Origin: Candidatus Kuenenia stuttgartensis
GTDB lineage: Bacteria > Planctomycetota > UBA1135 > UBA2386
Assembly (NCBI GenBank): GCA_945861365.1
Contig: CAMAUH010000100.1
Span: 1 to 10,808, forward strand
Length of the DNA stretch: 10,808 nt
Direction of reading: 5' to 3'
The translations under genes were made by a program, and so were the position numbers. The notes under the pieces were generated by a model. It was given only the letters and a program-made list of their open reading frames with translations, had not been told where the DNA came from and ran no database searches. Positions 1-6,446 of this stretch are shown here, piece by piece; within the stretch, counting starts at the first letter, position 1, and every line of letters begins with the position of its first letter.

Positions 1-107
1 GCAACGGCTGCACGGTCAAGGTGCAGGGGCCGCGCTTCAAGGGCTGGCCGTACTCGCGCACCTGCATGGAAGGCCCGGTCTACGAGGCCTGCGAGCTCGC
101 GCACTGA
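1..107 (+). CDS. C-terminal fragment of a PyrK-like dihydroorotate dehydrogenase electron-transfer subunit
   Basis: Only the last 34 codons are present, read in the frame starting at base 3 and ending at TGA 105-107. The fragment has GCTVKV, then a 14-residue linker, then RTCMEGPVYEACEL. This matches the end of the [2Fe-2S]-binding domain of PyrK, where a GC-x-V-x-V cysteine and a later C-x-x-GPV/F cysteine are two of the four cluster ligands. PyrK passes electrons from dihydroorotate dehydrogenase (PyrD) through FAD and the cluster to NAD+ in pyrimidine synthesis. Related cluster domains end some sulfide dehydrogenase or NADPH-dependent glutamate synthase-like subunits, so the family is more certain than the exact enzyme. 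The gene converges on the next one across 19 bases. Confidence 0.6.
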   Translation, partial: NGCTVKVQGPRFKGWPYSRTCMEGPVYEACELAH

Positions 108-126
108 GAAGCCGCCGCGCGGTGCG

Positions 127-783
127 TCACGCAGCGCGCCGGCGCGCGAACAGCGTGCCGACGACGCAGCCGAACACCACCGTCAGCGGCACCCACATGC
201 CAAGCTGCGCGAGGCTGGCGCTGGCCAGCGTGCGAGGCAGGTCGCGCTCGAAACCCTGCGGGCCAAACTTCGTGTAGTGCGTGTTCCAGCCCGCCGACTT
301 CGCCCACCACGTCAGCGCGACGACGGTCAGGCGGGCGCCGAGGCCGTAGAGCAGCAGCGTCCAGCACAGCCGCGGCCAGATCGTGAACGCGAAAGCGGCC
401 AGCACGCTGGTGCAGATGACCAGCTGCACGATCGAGATACCCAGCGCATCAGCCGCTGCGAGCTGGGCCTCCGCTGTCGCTGGCATCACCGGGTCGATGT
501 CCTTCACAGCCCACACGAAGGCGCCGAGCTGCAGCAGCAGCAGGGCGATGCCCCACGGCCAGGCGGGCAAGTGGCGCGGCAGCGAGCCGGCGCGCGCGAG
601 CCGCGTCGCGAACCAGCCGCCGAACACGAATATGCACCACGAGATGCCGAGCAGGTGGCCAGCGCCGCCGGACTGCGCGTTCACCCAGCCTTGCACTTCG
701 CCGAGCAGGCGCAGCAGGCTGATGGCGAGCGTGATCAGGGATGGCCAGAGCAGCAGGCGGAACGTCGAGGGCGAGGTCGTCAT
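127..783 (-). CDS. hypothetical six-helix integral membrane protein
   Basis: This is a 218-residue protein of unknown function. I place the start at the ATG at 783 (MTTSPSTFRLL). A longer open frame continues upstream to 936, but it is arginine-rich, non-membrane-like and lies over the DUF2237 gene. Hydrophobic segments lie near residues 10-28, 43-62, 76-93, 113-135, 138-160 and 188-212, so about six inner-membrane helices are likely. The loop between helices 5 and 6 (about 161-187) is polar and aromatic (WNTHYTKFGPQGFERD) and may carry the functional site. The C-terminus ends in a positive ARRRAA tail, consistent with a cytoplasmic end. It starts 17 bases after the DUF2237 stop on the same strand, so co-transcription is likely. 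No Shine-Dalgarno sequence is obvious. I do not recognise a named family. Confidence 0.75.
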   Translation of the reverse strand: MTTSPSTFRLLLWPSLITLAISLLRLLGEVQGWVNAQSGGAGHLLGISWCIFVFGGWFATRLARAGSLPRHLPAWPWGIALLLLQLGAFVWAVKDIDPVMPATAEAQLAAADALGISIVQLVICTSVLAAFAFTIWPRLCWTLLLYGLGARLTVVALTWWAKSAGWNTHYTKFGPQGFERDLPRTLASASLAQLGMWVPLTVVFGCVVGTLFARRRAA

Positions 784-800
784 GCGGATGCGGGCGGCGC

Positions 801-1187
801 TCAGCCGGGGATCGCGAAGCGCTGCAGCACCGCGAGTGGCACGAATTCGAGCGTGCGCTCGTGCGTCGACTCGAGGTCGAGGCGCGGCGCGTGACCGGCT
901 TCGTAGGCCTGCACCCAGCGGGCGGCGCACAGGCACCAGTTGTCGCCGGGCTTCAGGCCGGGAAAGCCGAACTCCGGATGCGGCGTCGACAGGTCGTTGC
1001 CGGCCAGCTTCGAGTAGGCCAGGAACTCGGCGGTCATCACGGCGCAGACCGTGTGCGCACCTTGGTCGGCGGGCGAGGTGTTGCAGCAGCCGTCGCGGAA
1101 GAAGCCGGTCAGCGGGCGTTCGCTGCAGGGCTTCATGGGCGTGCCGAGCACGTTGCGTGCGGTAGGGGTTCTGGGCGGAGTCGGCAT
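801..1187 (-). CDS. DUF2237 family protein (cysteine-rich, function unknown)
   Basis: This is a 128-residue protein matching the DUF2237/COG3651 family almost end to end. Hallmarks are RNVLGTP near residue 11, LTGFFRDGCCNT (26-37), HTVCAVMTAEFL (45-56), GNDLSTPHPEFGFPGLKPGD (63-82) and WCLCAARW (84-91). Six cysteines (21, 34, 35, 48, 85, 87), including a CC pair and a CxC pair, suggest metal binding or redox chemistry. That is inference; the family has no settled function known to me. The ATG at 1187 is chosen. A GTG at 1199 would add four residues, and no clear ribosome site separates them. It lies 48 bases downstream of the sigma-fusion stop and 17 bases upstream of the membrane-protein gene, so it is probably the middle gene of a three-gene unit. 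Confidence 0.93.
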   Translation of the reverse strand: MPTPPRTPTARNVLGTPMKPCSERPLTGFFRDGCCNTSPADQGAHTVCAVMTAEFLAYSKLAGNDLSTPHPEFGFPGLKPGDNWCLCAARWVQAYEAGHAPRLDLESTHERTLEFVPLAVLQRFAIPG

Positions 1188-1235
1188 CGGGCCGAGCACT
1201 CTAGCGCCCCGGTCGTGGGCCGCACGGTGTGCCTC

Positions 1236-3641
1236 TCACTGCGCGGGCGGTGCGATCACGGTGCGCTCGCCGGCGCGCACGCTGAAGCGGTGGAAGCGCA
1301 CGCTGCCGTCCGCGGCCTTGAACGCGAACACCCAGTCGCCGATCGGCAGCCGGATGGCCTTGTCGAGCGGTGGTGGCGACGCCTCGCCGCGCACGTCGGT
1401 GTCACGCCGCAGCTGGTAGAGCTCGCAGGCCTGCTGTTCAGCCGACGCGGGCAACAGCCCGGGCGGCAGCGTGAACGCAATCTCACCGCTCTTCGCCAGT
1501 TCGACGCGGCCGAGGTCCACCGTGGCCTTGCCGTCGAGCCAGTGGCGGCCGAGCGGCTTGCGCCCGGCGTCCTTGCTGTGCGCCTCGAGTTCGTAGAAGC
1601 CGGCTGGCAGGTGATCGAGCGTCCAGGTGTCGCCTTCGCCCTCGGGCGCCTTCATGCGCATCGCGAGGCCGGTGTCGATCTGCCATGCGCGCACGGTCGG
1701 CGCGCCGGCGCCGGCGGTCCGGATCGGCTGCACGCGCAGCGAGCTGCCGGCGTCCTTCGGCTGCAGCAGCACATCGCCGGTGTCGGGCAGCAACGCGGGT
1801 TGCTGCGCCAGCGGCAAGCGGCGTTCGCCGTCGCCGGGGAACAGCAGCACGCTGCCCGGGCCACCGGGCAGGTTGGCGAACACGAACGAGCCATCGTCGC
1901 CGGTGCGCGTGCCGTCGACCCAGCTGCCGTCGGCGGCGCGCCACTCGAGTCGCGCGTTCGCCATGGCTTTACCGGCGGCGTCGAGCGCGCGGCCGCGGAT
2001 GCAGGAACCCGTGCGCAGGTGCACCGTGGTCGGCGTCGTGCCGGTGGTGGCGACGGCGCTGCTGGTGCCGAGGCCGGCGCGATCGCCACCGGCGCGCACC
2101 GTGTAGTTGCCCGCGACCACGTTCTCGAACACGAAGGCGCCGGCGTCGTCGGTCTCGACACGCTGCACCGGCTGTGGCCCGGCGCCGAGCAGCGCGACGG
2201 CGGTCTTCGCCTGCGGTTTGCCCTGTTCATCGAACACGGTGCCGGCGATGCGGGCCGCTTCGGGCGCCGCGTTGCCGGCCTTGCCGTCGTTGTCGACCTT
2301 GAACGTGAGGGCGTCGAGGCTGAACGAGATGTTGCGTGAGCCCAGAGTGAAGGTCACTTCGCTCGCCGGGCCTTCCTCGGTCGGGGGGTCGATCGGCACG
2401 AGGCAGCTCTCGCCGAAACTGGCGAACGGATGCAGTCCGGCGCGCATGCCGGTGTCGCCGCCGCCGAAGCTGTTGGCGCGAAAGAAGCTGCTCAGCACCG
2501 GCACGTCACCGAGTACGGCGACGTTGCCATTGCCGTTCGTCGACGACACGAGGCGGAACGACTGCCCCGACGACGCTTCGCCAAGCAGCACGATGCTGGT
2601 GCGCTTGCCCTGTTCGACCTGCAGCCGCCGCCGCAGGCCGAGCGGCTCGGCGAAGTCGATCTCCATGCTCGGCGTGCGCGAACGCCAGCTGACGAGCACG
2701 CGGCCGTCGGCATCGGTCGCCGCGGGGGCGTTGCACATCGGGCAGCCGAACGGCGCCAGCTGCAGCGTGTGGCCTTGGACCGGCAGCCCGAGCGGGTCGA
2801 CGATGCGCACTTCGAGTTCCATCGTGAACGGGTGCAGCAACCAGGGCTCGGGTGCGGGGCCCTCGGCGGCGACGCGCTCCGCGGTCGGTGACTGCTTCGC
2901 GGTGTCGAGCGCACCAGCGGCGGTGGCGGCCGCGGATTGGCCGTTCTGTTCCGTCGCTGCGCGTTGCGTCAGCGTGGCATCGTCGCGTTGCAGCATCAGC
3001 CAGCCGCCGATGCACAGCAGTCCGGCGGCGAGTAGCAGTTTGGCAGTGGCGCTCACGAGCAAGGCTCCGGTCGGTAGCAACAGGATGGGAAAGGTCGGCA
3101 GGCCGAAGGCGCAGGCCAGGGCCGGTTGCCAGGCGCGCCGCGGCGGCGAGCCCTTGTCGAGGCGATGGCGCAGCAGCACCAGCCCGCGCGCGAGGCGGCT
3201 CTTGACCGTCGCGACGTTGGCGCCGGTGCGCTGCGCGATCGTGCGCGGGGGCAGGTTCTCGAAGTAGCGCAGGAAGATCGCGGTCTGGTACGGCTCGTCG
3301 AGCGCCAGTACCGCGTCGGTCACCGCGGCCAGCATCTCGCGCCGGACCAGGGCCTCGGCGACCGAGGCTTCGGCGCGTTGGCGCGGCAGCGCGGCTTCGC
3401 GCGTGGTGCGGCGCCGTTCGCCGCGGCGCCATTGGCGCACGAAGTTGACCAGCGTCGTCGCCAGCCAGCCGCCCAGCGAGTCGGCGTGCGGCGGTCGTTT
3501 GACCAGCGCTTGCTGCAGCGTCGCCTGCGTGACGTCCTCCGCCGCGTGCGCGTCGCGCAGCAGATCGCGCGCGAGCGACCGCAGCGAAGCGGCGTGCTGT
3601 TGCAGGTCGTGGTGCAGTGGGTCGGACACGCGTGTGGGCAT
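1236..3641 (-). CDS. ECF-type sigma-70 factor fused to a transmembrane anchor and carboxypeptidase regulatory-like domains
   Basis: This is an 801-residue single open frame. Residues about 10-80 form sigma region 2, with the HAAEDVTQATLQQAL helix at 32-46 and the tryptophans of WLATTLVNFVRQWRR. Residues about 103-162 form region 4, a helix-turn-helix around DEPYQTAIFLRYFENL and GANVATVKSRLARGL. Typical ECF factors end near here (about 160-200 residues). This one continues with hydrophobic stretches at about 175-197 and 201-217, an Ala/Gln/Thr-rich linker (about 218-265), then beta-sandwich repeats. The clearest carboxypeptidase-regulatory-like repeats are at 464-541 (AGTVFDEQGKP, then TDDAGAFVFENVVAGNYTVRA) and 547-602 (IRGRALDAAGKAMANARLEW, then GDDGSFVFANLPGG). 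A looser one is at 275-350. It presumably directs RNA polymerase while anchored to the membrane. With one helix the repeats would be outside; with two they would be inside. No anti-sigma gene lies beside it. Confidence 0.85.
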   Translation of the reverse strand: MPTRVSDPLHHDLQQHAASLRSLARDLLRDAHAAEDVTQATLQQALVKRPPHADSLGGWLATTLVNFVRQWRRGERRRTTREAALPRQRAEASVAEALVRREMLAAVTDAVLALDEPYQTAIFLRYFENLPPRTIAQRTGANVATVKSRLARGLVLLRHRLDKGSPPRRAWQPALACAFGLPTFPILLLPTGALLVSATAKLLLAAGLLCIGGWLMLQRDDATLTQRAATEQNGQSAAATAAGALDTAKQSPTAERVAAEGPAPEPWLLHPFTMELEVRIVDPLGLPVQGHTLQLAPFGCPMCNAPAATDADGRVLVSWRSRTPSMEIDFAEPLGLRRRLQVEQGKRTSIVLLGEASSGQSFRLVSSTNGNGNVAVLGDVPVLSSFFRANSFGGGDTGMRAGLHPFASFGESCLVPIDPPTEEGPASEVTFTLGSRNISFSLDALTFKVDNDGKAGNAAPEAARIAGTVFDEQGKPQAKTAVALLGAGPQPVQRVETDDAGAFVFENVVAGNYTVRAGGDRAGLGTSSAVATTGTTPTTVHLRTGSCIRGRALDAAGKAMANARLEWRAADGSWVDGTRTGDDGSFVFANLPGGPGSVLLFPGDGERRLPLAQQPALLPDTGDVLLQPKDAGSSLRVQPIRTAGAGAPTVRAWQIDTGLAMRMKAPEGEGDTWTLDHLPAGFYELEAHSKDAGRKPLGRHWLDGKATVDLGRVELAKSGEIAFTLPPGLLPASAEQQACELYQLRRDTDVRGEASPPPLDKAIRLPIGDWVFAFKAADGSVRFHRFSVRAGERTVIAPPAQ

Positions 3642-3794
3642 TCCATGCCGCGGCGGGCGGATCGATGGCGAGGCTGGGCGAGATTCCCGTGCGGCGAGGC
3701 GGACGAGGATAGCTGGCGGCGGGTGGTGGCGGTCGGCGAAGGCCTCCGCGCACGATTTGTGCGACCGCTGACGAGGTCATGTCACTCATGGGGC
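3642..3794. promoter_or_regulatory. divergent intergenic region between the sigma fusion and the Rpn gene
   Basis: These 153 bases separate two genes reading away from each other, so both promoters should lie here or just inside the genes. The stretch is GC-rich with one A/T patch around 3754-3758 inside a small inverted repeat (listed separately). A GAGG at 3773-3776 lies 18 bases from the Rpn GTG start, too far for a normal ribosome site. I could not identify a convincing -35/-10 pair on either strand. No credible small gene is visible. Confidence 0.4.
3749..3763. repeat. perfect 5-bp inverted repeat around an AT-rich centre, possible operator
   Basis: CGCAC (3749-3753) and GTGCG (3759-3763) are exact reverse complements around GATTT. 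An outer pair, GCGGTCG (3729-3735) and CGACCGC (3762-3768), is also a perfect 7-bp match but overlaps the inner arm by two bases, so the two structures are alternatives. The site is 32 bases before the chosen Rpn start. It could bind a regulator, but short palindromes are common in DNA this GC-rich. Confidence 0.3.
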
Positions 3795-4850
3795 GTGAAT
3801 CCCGAGGAAACCTGGTTTCTGCAGAACCCGCACGACGCGTTGTTCCGCGCTGCGTTCGCCGATCCGGTCCGAGCCGGCGAGCTGTTGCGCAGTGCGTTGC
3901 CGGCAGCCCTGGTGGCGGCGATCGACTGGACGACTCTGCGCGCGGTCGATCCGGCGTTCGTCGATCCCGAACTGGGGGAGCACCATGCCGACCTGCTGTT
4001 CGAGGCACGCGCTGGCCGGCGTCGTGTGCTGATCCGGCTGCTGTACGAGCACAAGGCCACGTTCGAGCGGTTCCTGCTGCTGCAGGTGTTGCGCTACCAC
4101 CTGCGCGTGTGGGAGCGGTTCCGTGCCGAGCAGCCCGAGGCCGAGCTGCTGCCGGCGATCGTGTCGGTGGTGCTCTACCACGGCCAGCGGCCATGGCAGG
4201 GTCCGACGGATCTGCGCGGGCTTCTGGACCTCGAGGGCTTGCCGGCGCCGTTCACCGCGCTGCAGCCGCAGTTCCACGTGGTGCTCGACGACCTCGCCGC
4301 GACCGATGCCGAGGGTTTGCACCGACGGCGGTTGTCGGTCGGCACACTGCTGCCGTTGCTACACCTCCAGCAGGTGTGGCGGCATCGACGGATCGCCGAG
4401 CTGATCGCCAGTTGGCGGCGGCTCTACCGCAAGCTGCAGGTACAGAGCGGCACCCGACAGCTCTACCGCCAGCTGGTAACCTACGTCGTCGCCGTTCGAA
4501 ACGAGGACCACATGACCCTGCGCGACGCCTACGCCAAAGTCGGCAAACCTGCCGAGGAGACCATGATGAGTTGTCTACAGCGGATCCATCAGGCCGCGTT
4601 GCGAGTCGGCGAACGTTCCGGTCATGAACGGGGACTGGAGGAGGGCCTGCAGAAAGGCCTGCAGAAGGGCCTGCGGCAGGGCATGCAGCGCGGCCAGATC
4701 GACCTGCTGTGCGAGCTGCTGCAGCACCGGTTCGGCGAGCTCGGCAAGACCACGCTGCGGCGCCTGGAGCGCGCCTCGGCGGCCGAACTGCTGCAGTGGT
4801 CGCGTGCCGTGCTGACGGCGCAGTCGCTGGCCGACGTGTTCGGCGACTGA
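3795..4850 (+). CDS. Rpn family recombination-promoting nuclease / putative transposase (PD-(D/E)XK)
   Basis: From the GTG at 3795 the protein has 351 residues, a normal length for the family. The N-terminus carries the family signature NPHDALFRAAFADPVRAGELL (11-31, seen as NPHD...F...DP..A..LL). The nuclease core shows ADLLF (Asp66) and YEHK (Glu85, Lys87), fitting the PD-(D/E)XK metal-binding residues. Rpn proteins are DNA endonucleases that promote RecA-independent recombination, and some act in phage defence. The family is also called transposase_31, but no inverted repeats or insertion-sequence structure are present here. Residues 280-301 are a Gly-Leu-x-x repeat. The start is placed by homology to the NPHD motif; a GTG at 3759 is possible, and ATGs at 3779 and 3788 are out of frame. 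An internal ribosome site before Met258 is described separately. The gene converges on the sulfatase across 16 bases. Confidence 0.9.
   Translation: MNPEETWFLQNPHDALFRAAFADPVRAGELLRSALPAALVAAIDWTTLRAVDPAFVDPELGEHHADLLFEARAGRRRVLIRLLYEHKATFERFLLLQVLRYHLRVWERFRAEQPEAELLPAIVSVVLYHGQRPWQGPTDLRGLLDLEGLPAPFTALQPQFHVVLDDLAATDAEGLHRRRLSVGTLLPLLHLQQVWRHRRIAELIASWRRLYRKLQVQSGTRQLYRQLVTYVVAVRNEDHMTLRDAYAKVGKPAEETMMSCLQRIHQAALRVGERSGHERGLEEGLQKGLQKGLRQGMQRGQIDLLCELLQHRFGELGKTTLRRLERASAAELLQWSRAVLTAQSLADVFGD
4554..4568 (+). promoter_or_regulatory. strong internal Shine-Dalgarno and ATG inside the Rpn gene
   Basis: GAGGAG (4554-4559) is followed after six bases by an in-frame ATG (4566-4568); another ATG at 4563 is three bases away. 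This is the best ribosome-binding match I found in the window, stronger than those before most full-length genes here. It would start translation at Met258 and yield the last 94 residues of the Rpn protein. The GAGGAG also simply encodes Glu-Glu, so chance is possible. Confidence 0.5.
4566..4850 (+). CDS. possible internally initiated C-terminal Rpn product (RpnS-like, 94 residues)
   Basis: This is a proposed second product nested in frame within the Rpn gene, from Met258 to the shared stop. It would lack the whole nuclease core. It would contain a short helix (MSCLQRIHQAALRVGERSG), the Gly-Leu-x-x repeats and a C-terminal helical domain (about residues 301-351 of the parent) rich in Leu, Arg and Glu. 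In E. coli, Rpn genes have been reported to encode a small C-terminal protein from an internal start that blocks the toxicity of the full-length nuclease. The layout here matches that scheme. Expression is inferred only from the ribosome site; it could also be nothing more than the end of the parent protein. Confidence 0.4.
   Translation: MSCLQRIHQAALRVGERSGHERGLEEGLQKGLQKGLRQGMQRGQIDLLCELLQHRFGELGKTTLRRLERASAAELLQWSRAVLTAQSLADVFGD
4632..4691 (+). repeat. five tandem 12-bp units encoding Gly-Leu-x-x repeats
   Basis: Units start at 4632, 4644, 4656, 4668 and 4680. The second and third (GGCCTGCAGAAA and GGCCTGCAGAAG) differ at one base; the fourth and fifth are more diverged. They encode GLEE, GLQK, GLQK, GLRQ and GMQR. 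Similar Gly-Leu/Met-Glu/Gln/Lys repeats before the C-terminal domain are typical of Rpn proteins. Because units are multiples of three bases, copy-number change would alter linker length without breaking the frame. Confidence 0.8.
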
Positions 4851-4866
4851 CCGCGCACGCGCGCCG

Positions 4867-6348
4867 TCACTTCGCGTCGATCGCTGCCAACGGGAACGTC
4901 GGCGACGGCACGTGTTCGCGGCGCAGGATCGCCGACAGCTCGCGCACCCGTTCGGGCTGCGCAGCCGCCAGGTCGGCCGACTCGGCGGGGGACGCCTCGA
5001 GGTCGTAAAGCTCCGTCGTCGCCTTCGCGGGATCCTGCAGCTGGCGGCGCACCAGCTTGTGCTTGCCGACCCACACCGCCTGCCAGCCGCCGTAGCCGGC
5101 GAACTCGCGATACAGGAACGGTCGTTCCGGCTGCTGCTCGCCGCGCAACGTCGCGCCGAAGGCGATGCCGTCGACGTCCTTCGGCGGCGTCGCACCGCAC
5201 AGTTCGGCCAACGTCGGCAGCCAGTCCTCGAAGCCGGTGAGGCGCGCGCTCTCGCTGCCGGCAGGCACGTGGCCGGGCCAGCGCACGATCGCCGGCACGC
5301 GGATGCCGCCCTCGTACATCGAGCCCTTGCGGCCGCGCAGTTCGCCGCACGACGCGAAGAAGTCGACGTCGGTGCCGCCGACCGGGCTGTGCGTGGCGCC
5401 GTTGTCGCTGGTGAAGACGACGATCGTGTCGTTCGCGAGCTGCAGCTCGTCGAGCAGCGCGAGCAAGGCGCCGACGTCGGCGTCGAGCCGCGTGATCATC
5501 GCCGCGTAGGCCGCGCGCGGGGTGCGGTGCGGTGTGTAGCCGTTGCCGCCGGTGTACGGCGTCTCCGGGAACGCGCCGTCGTAGGCCTGCAGGTCCGCGG
5601 GCTTCGCGTGCAGTGCCAGATGAGGCAGCACCGACGGGAAGTACAGGAAGAACGGCCGCGCCGCGTGCGTGCGCACGAACGCGGTCGCGGCGGTCAGGAT
5701 GCGATCGGGCGCGTAGTCGCTGCCGACGAAGCGCGCGTAGCTCGCCGGATCGGCGGCGTCCTCGCCAGCGCGCAGCTTGCCGCCGCCGGGCACCGGCGGC
5801 TGGTTGCCGAGCGCGATGCGGTTCGCGTCGTCGTACAGATACGCGGGCCAGTACGAGTGCGCGTGGCGCTGGCAGTCGTAGCCGAAGAAGCGATCGAAGC
5901 CGCGCGCGAGCGGATCGCCGCTGGTGCCGAACATGCCGAGGCCCCACTTGCCGAACGCGCCGGTCGCGTAGTGCGCGTCGTGCAGCACCGCCGGCAGCAG
6001 CGCTTCGCCCGCTGGCAGCGGCCATTGGCCTTCGGGCTGCGCTTCCTTGTTGTCGCGCACGGCGGCGTGGCCGGGGTGCTTGCCGCTCATCAGCACTCCG
6101 CGCGACGGCGCGCACACCGGGGCACCCGCGTAGTGGCGCGTCAGCTTCATGCCCTGCGCGGCGAGCCGGTCGAGATGCGGCGTGCGGATCTTCGTCTGGC
6201 CGAACGCACCCAGTTCGCGGTAGCCGAGGTCGTCGGCGAGCACGAACACGACGTTGGGCGCGCGCGGCCGTGCCTTCGGCGGCGATTGGGCGGGCGCGAG
6301 TGCTGTCAGCAGGCCGAACACGAGGGTCGAGGCGACGAACGGGCGCAT
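4867..6348 (-). CDS. secreted sulfatase (arylsulfatase A-like, formylglycine type)
   Basis: This is a 493-residue alkaline-phosphatase-superfamily sulfatase that hydrolyses sulfate esters, probably on polysaccharides. Residues 1-22 look like a signal peptide (MRPFVASTLVFGLLTALAPA), so the enzyme is exported. NVVFVLADDLGYREL (32-46) gives the metal-binding Asp39-Asp40. CAPSR (79-83) is the C-x-P-S-R motif whose Cys79 is converted to formylglycine. GKWGLG (133-138) supplies Lys134, TSDNG (313-317) supplies Asp315-Asn316, and RKGSMYEGGIRVP (340-352) supplies Lys341. The chain is complete, with a C-terminal subdomain (LYDLEASPAESADLA). A longer frame reaches 6447, but the ATG at 6348 puts the signal peptide at the N-terminus. 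No maturase gene is beside it, so formylglycine formation must come from elsewhere in the genome. The substrate cannot be read from sequence alone. Confidence 0.95.
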   Translation of the reverse strand: MRPFVASTLVFGLLTALAPAQSPPKARPRAPNVVFVLADDLGYRELGAFGQTKIRTPHLDRLAAQGMKLTRHYAGAPVCAPSRGVLMSGKHPGHAAVRDNKEAQPEGQWPLPAGEALLPAVLHDAHYATGAFGKWGLGMFGTSGDPLARGFDRFFGYDCQRHAHSYWPAYLYDDANRIALGNQPPVPGGGKLRAGEDAADPASYARFVGSDYAPDRILTAATAFVRTHAARPFFLYFPSVLPHLALHAKPADLQAYDGAFPETPYTGGNGYTPHRTPRAAYAAMITRLDADVGALLALLDELQLANDTIVVFTSDNGATHSPVGGTDVDFFASCGELRGRKGSMYEGGIRVPAIVRWPGHVPAGSESARLTGFEDWLPTLAELCGATPPKDVDGIAFGATLRGEQQPERPFLYREFAGYGGWQAVWVGKHKLVRRQLQDPAKATTELYDLEASPAESADLAAAQPERVRELSAILRREHVPSPTFPLAAIDAK

Positions 6349-6446
6349 TCCGGCAGGATAGATGCGTGATGGTCGCGATCGGTGCGGGGAACCGGGCTGC
6401 GCTGCCGTACAAGCTGCCGCCCGTTCCCGCCCGCTCCGAGTTGCCA
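6349..6446. promoter_or_regulatory. divergent intergenic region between sulfatase and SRPBCC protein
   Basis: These 98 bases lie between two genes reading outward and should hold both promoters. No convincing -35/-10 pair or palindrome was found. An in-frame ATG at 6369 could extend the SRPBCC gene by 26 codons into this space. That would leave only 20 bases between the two starts, and the extra residues resemble no SRPBCC sequence. Confidence 0.35.

Noticed and set aside
741..2339. 532-codon open frame on the plus strand opposite the sigma fusion and DUF2237 genes
   Set aside because: Composition is dominated by Arg, Ala, Gly and His with no domain signal. It mirrors the wobble bias of the real minus-strand genes, which have clear families.
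2107..3267. 386-codon plus-strand open frame rich in Ser, Ala and Pro
   Set aside because: Antisense to the sigma fusion, low complexity, no motif; a by-product of high GC.
3795..4850. Transposase or insertion sequence, given the alternative family name transposase_31
   Set aside because: No terminal inverted repeats or target duplications, and the family acts as a nuclease; nothing shows a mobile element boundary.
4912..6369. 485-codon plus-strand open frame antisense to the sulfatase
   Set aside because: Arg/Val/Ala-rich without motifs, while the minus strand carries a complete sulfatase with catalytic residues.
6388..6410. GGAAC and CGTAC resembling an ECF sigma promoter before the SRPBCC gene
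   Set aside because: The spacer is 13 bases, shorter than the usual 16-17, so the match is probably chance.
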